24,013 nt of DNA from DATDCV01 sp036524155 (GTDB lineage Bacteria; Verrucomicrobiota; Verrucomicrobiia; Limisphaerales; UBA8199). A program made the position numbers and the translations under genes. The stretch covers positions 1 to 24,013 of the forward strand of contig DATDCV010000583.1 in the NCBI GenBank assembly GCA_036524155.1, read 5' to 3'. A model generated the notes under the pieces. The model saw only the letters and a list, made by a program, of their open reading frames with translations. It was not told the DNA's origin and did not search any database. The stretch's first letter is position 1. Each line of letters opens with the position of its first letter. This document shows positions 23,862 through 24,013 of this stretch, piece by piece.

Positions 23862-23879
23862 CTGCCGATTAGAAATCAG
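23862..23879. repeat. Degenerate palindromic repeat related to the copy at 111-127
   Basis: GCCGATTAGAAATC (23864-23877) matches the reverse complement of the hairpin at 111-127, but the outer part of the right arm has diverged (ATCAGT instead of ATCGGC). It appears to be an old or damaged copy. Confidence 0.45.
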
Positions 23880-24013
23880 TTCTGTTCGGCATTTTGGGTG
23901 CTTTGGCATTGGGACAAGACCAGGCGCGCCATTTGCCCTCGGTTTTTCGCAACATCCGCTGGTGGAAAGTCGAGCCGTCTGCTTTGTGTACATAGCTCCG
24001 CGCAGAGAGTTCA

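Larger units (their letters stand above)
23693..24013. other. Gene-free right edge with three hairpin repeats
   Basis: No coding region is supported in these 321 bp. The stretch 23798-23879 contains three short palindromic repeats listed separately. The remaining sequence to the window end shows no recognisable feature. It would hold the promoter of the DHPS-like gene, but no clear promoter was found. Confidence 0.5.

Overview
This is a GC-rich bacterial window, most likely chromosomal DNA of a Verrucomicrobiota member (Limisphaerales/Pedosphaera-like). The assignment is inferred from style: a GYF-domain/pseudopilin-like protein ending in a TDGHVE-type motif, a secreted Ig-repeat protein with an 'RFFRAVKPY' tail, VCBS/ASPIC and HzsA-related exported proteins, and short palindromic repeats between genes. 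No rRNA, tRNA, CRISPR array or transposase gene was seen.

Left part (1-6349). A 112-bp MITE-like element with 30-bp terminal inverted repeats and an 8-bp direct repeat sits just upstream of argininosuccinate lyase (argH). A squalene/phytoene-synthase-family gene follows. It converges on a secreted Ig-like protein across a hairpin that holds both stop codons. A 376-bp leader region and a glutamate dehydrogenase gene come next, both on the minus strand.

Centre (6349-15974, all minus strand). Read in the direction of transcription, the order is: membrane-anchored VCBS/ASPIC(UnbV) protein; HzsA-related single-heme propeller protein; membrane-anchored beta-propeller cytochrome with three CxxCH motifs and a MauG/cytochrome c peroxidase-like C-terminus; secreted two-component-regulator-type propeller; divergent long Rid-family protein; two LivK-like substrate-binding proteins without permease or ATPase; glutamate dehydrogenase. 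Junctions are 4-bp overlaps or short gaps, so this looks like one operon of up to eight genes. My inference is an exported redox/ligand-sensing module coupled to nitrogen handling. This is the best candidate here for an undescribed system. Its leader carries complementary segments that could form mutually exclusive hairpins.

Right part (16115-24013). A roughly 450-bp intergenic region with small dyads and a 12-bp tandem repeat precedes mfd (transcription-repair coupling factor), which probably has a TTG start. mfd converges on a canonical ridA. A GYF/DUF4190/pseudopilin-like membrane protein lies divergent to an EgtD-like methyltransferase, with 128 bp between them holding no further gene. 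The methyltransferase converges, with zero spacing, on a dihydropteroate-synthase-like protein. Both of these enzymes lack a residue or motif known to be important in the parent family. The last 320 bp contain no gene but three more palindromic repeats.
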